A stretch of 6,498 nt of DNA from Rickettsiales bacterium (GTDB lineage: Bacteria > Pseudomonadota > Alphaproteobacteria > Rickettsiales > UBA3002): contig PBPD01000149.1 of assembly GCA_002725445.1 (NCBI GenBank), positions 1 to 6,498 of the forward strand. The letters are read 5' to 3'. A model generated the notes under the pieces. The model was not told the DNA's origin and ran no database searches. It saw nothing but the letters and a program-made list of their open reading frames with translations. The position numbers were made by a program, and so were the translations under genes. Of the stretch, positions 5,332 through 6,498 are shown in pieces. The number at the start of each line of letters is the position of its first letter. Position 1 is the first letter of the stretch.

Positions 5332-6498
5332 CGCTCCGCAGCGACAACTGCAAAATCCTTTTCTTCACCGGCGAGCACTGCGCTTTTGCCGGTGAACTCT
5401 TCCCAGCGTTTGACAATTACATCACAATAGGCTGGGTCCAGTTCAATCAGCCGCGCATAGCGCCCGAGCTTTTCGCAGGCAATCAGGGTTGAGCCTGAAC
5501 CGCCGAAACTATCGAGCACAATATCCTTGCTTTTGCTGGAGTTTTTTACCGCCTGACAGACTAGCTCCACCGGCTTCATGGTGGGGTGCAGGTCGTTCTT
5601 CTGCGGCTTATTGAAAAACCAGACATCGCCTTGATCACGCGCACCGCACCAGTAATGGTCATTGCCTTCCTTCCAGCCATAGAGGATGGGTTCGTACTGG
5701 CGCTGATAATCGGAGCGGCCAAGGGTGAAGGTGTTCTTCGCCCAGATGATAAAGGTCGACCATTTGCCGCCCGAGGAGCGGAACGCGCTTTGCAGCGTGT
5801 CTAATTCGCTGGAGCTCATGCAGATGTAAAGCGCACCCTTGGTCACGCGCAGCATGTTGGCGCAAGCATCCGTGAGGAAGGCTTCAAACTCGTTACCGAG
5901 ATTATCATTCATAATCTTGCGACCGGCTTTCGCGCCGCCTTTGGCGCGGATTTTATCCTTGGCCGTATCGCCGTAATTCACATTATAGGGTGGATCGGTG
6001 AACACCATATCCACCAGCTGGCCATCGAGCAGCGTATCAAGCACAGCCGCATCGGTACTGTCACCGCAGATCAAACGATGGTTGCCCAGCACCCACACAT
6101 CACCCGGTTTGCTAACCGGAGTTTCTGGCGCTTCCGGCACATCGTCATCATCAGTCAAACCGCCTACGTCAATCTCAGCGAGCAGCTTTTCCAGCTCGTC
6201 ACCATCAAAGCCAGTAAGATCAAGATCAAAGCCTTGCTCCGCCAGTTCGCCGAGTTCCAATCCGAGCAGTTCGTCATCCCATTCCGCTTCCTGCGCGGTG
6301 CGATTATCGGCAAGGCGGTAGGCTTTCACCTGCGTAGCGGTTAAGCCGGTTGCGGTATGCACCGGCACTTTCGTCAGGCCAAGCTGTTGCGCTGCCTGCA
6401 GTCGTGTATGACCGGCGATGATAACCATATCCTCATCCACCACAATCGGCTGGCGGAATCCATACTCCTTGATGGAGGCGGCTACCTTGGCGATGGCC
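5316..6498 (-). CDS. ParB-like domain fused to beta-class DNA methyltransferase (probably N6-adenine); 5' end beyond the window
   Basis: The visible 393 residues lack the true N-terminus: the frame continues to the right edge, and the GTG at 6443 is internal (reading PIVVDEDMVIIAGHTR). Residues 1-55 are the end of a ParB/Srx-type domain (VAASIKEYGFRQPIVV, then GHTRLQAAQQLG at 29-40). An acidic linker with DDDD near 116-119 follows. The methyltransferase has catalytic motif IV TDPPYNVNYG (167-176), a central variable region that should contain target recognition, HPTMKPVELV near 304-313, and the SAM-binding motif DSFGGSGSTL (329-338) followed by IELDPAYC. Motif IV before motif I defines the beta class, and DPPY rather than SPPY favours N6-adenine. 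The enzyme would transfer a methyl group from S-adenosylmethionine to phage or host DNA. No restriction endonuclease is seen nearby, so it appears solitary. Similar ParB-methylase proteins are common next to prophage terminases. The target sequence cannot be read from the protein. Confidence 0.94.
   Translation of the reverse strand, partial: AIAKVAASIKEYGFRQPIVVDEDMVIIAGHTRLQAAQQLGLTKVPVHTATGLTATQVKAYRLADNRTAQEAEWDDELLGLELGELAEQGFDLDLTGFDGDELEKLLAEIDVGGLTDDDDVPEAPETPVSKPGDVWVLGNHRLICGDSTDAAVLDTLLDGQLVDMVFTDPPYNVNYGDTAKDKIRAKGGAKAGRKIMNDNLGNEFEAFLTDACANMLRVTKGALYICMSSSELDTLQSAFRSSGGKWSTFIIWAKNTFTLGRSDYQRQYEPILYGWKEGNDHYWCGARDQGDVWFFNKPQKNDLHPTMKPVELVCQAVKNSSKSKDIVLDSFGGSGSTLIACEKLGRYARLIELDPAYCDVIVKRWEEFTGKSAVLAGEEKDFAVVAAERQAAA

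Noticed and set aside
6441..6443. A methylase start at 6443
   Set aside because: It is a GTG inside the conserved ParB segment PIVVDEDMVIIAGHTR, and the frame remains open and homologous to the window edge.

Overview
The window is a packaging and head-assembly module of a tailed, double-stranded DNA bacteriophage, most likely a prophage inside a bacterial genome. Nearly all of it is coding and nearly everything reads on the minus strand, so the biological order runs from the right edge to the left. Base composition is moderately GC-rich, judged by eye. A GpA-type terminase, gpW, a lambda-type portal, an HK97-type protease, a ParB-methylase fusion and a DUF3489 protein together resemble prophages of Proteobacteria, and Alphaproteobacteria in particular. 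That host assignment is inference from family knowledge, because no host gene is visible.

Layout from right to left: (1) 6498-5316, minus, a ParB-like domain fused to a beta-class DNA methyltransferase; its first codons lie beyond the right edge. (2) 5050-5331, plus, a small DUF3489-like winged-helix protein with a basic tail, the only plus-strand gene, overlapping the methyltransferase tail-to-tail. (3) 4933-5025, a 93-base intergenic control region, which extends to 5049 if the later DUF3489 start is used. (4) 4932-4369, minus, terminase small subunit. (5) 4478-2652, minus, terminase large subunit. (6) 2644-2423, minus, gpW-like head-tail connector. (7) 2430-865, minus, lambda-family portal. 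(8) 896 to the left edge, minus, HK97-type (S78) prohead protease with a C-terminal extension, open at the edge and probably continuing into a fused major capsid protein.

The genes fit one pathway. The small terminase recognises the phage DNA. The large terminase cuts it and drives it through the portal into a prohead. The protease matures that prohead, and gpW closes the portal vertex so that a tail can attach. The methyltransferase probably modifies phage DNA, and the DUF3489 protein may bind DNA and regulate. The genes from terminase small subunit to protease overlap or nearly touch, which indicates one translationally coupled operon.

No tail, lysis, integrase, repressor, tRNA, insertion sequence, CRISPR or attachment-site feature was seen. 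Integrated prophage and free phage cannot be told apart from this window. The module is largely conventional. The points most worth a second look are the antisense DUF3489 gene, the ParB-methylase beside the terminase, and the HK97-type protease in an otherwise lambda-type head module.
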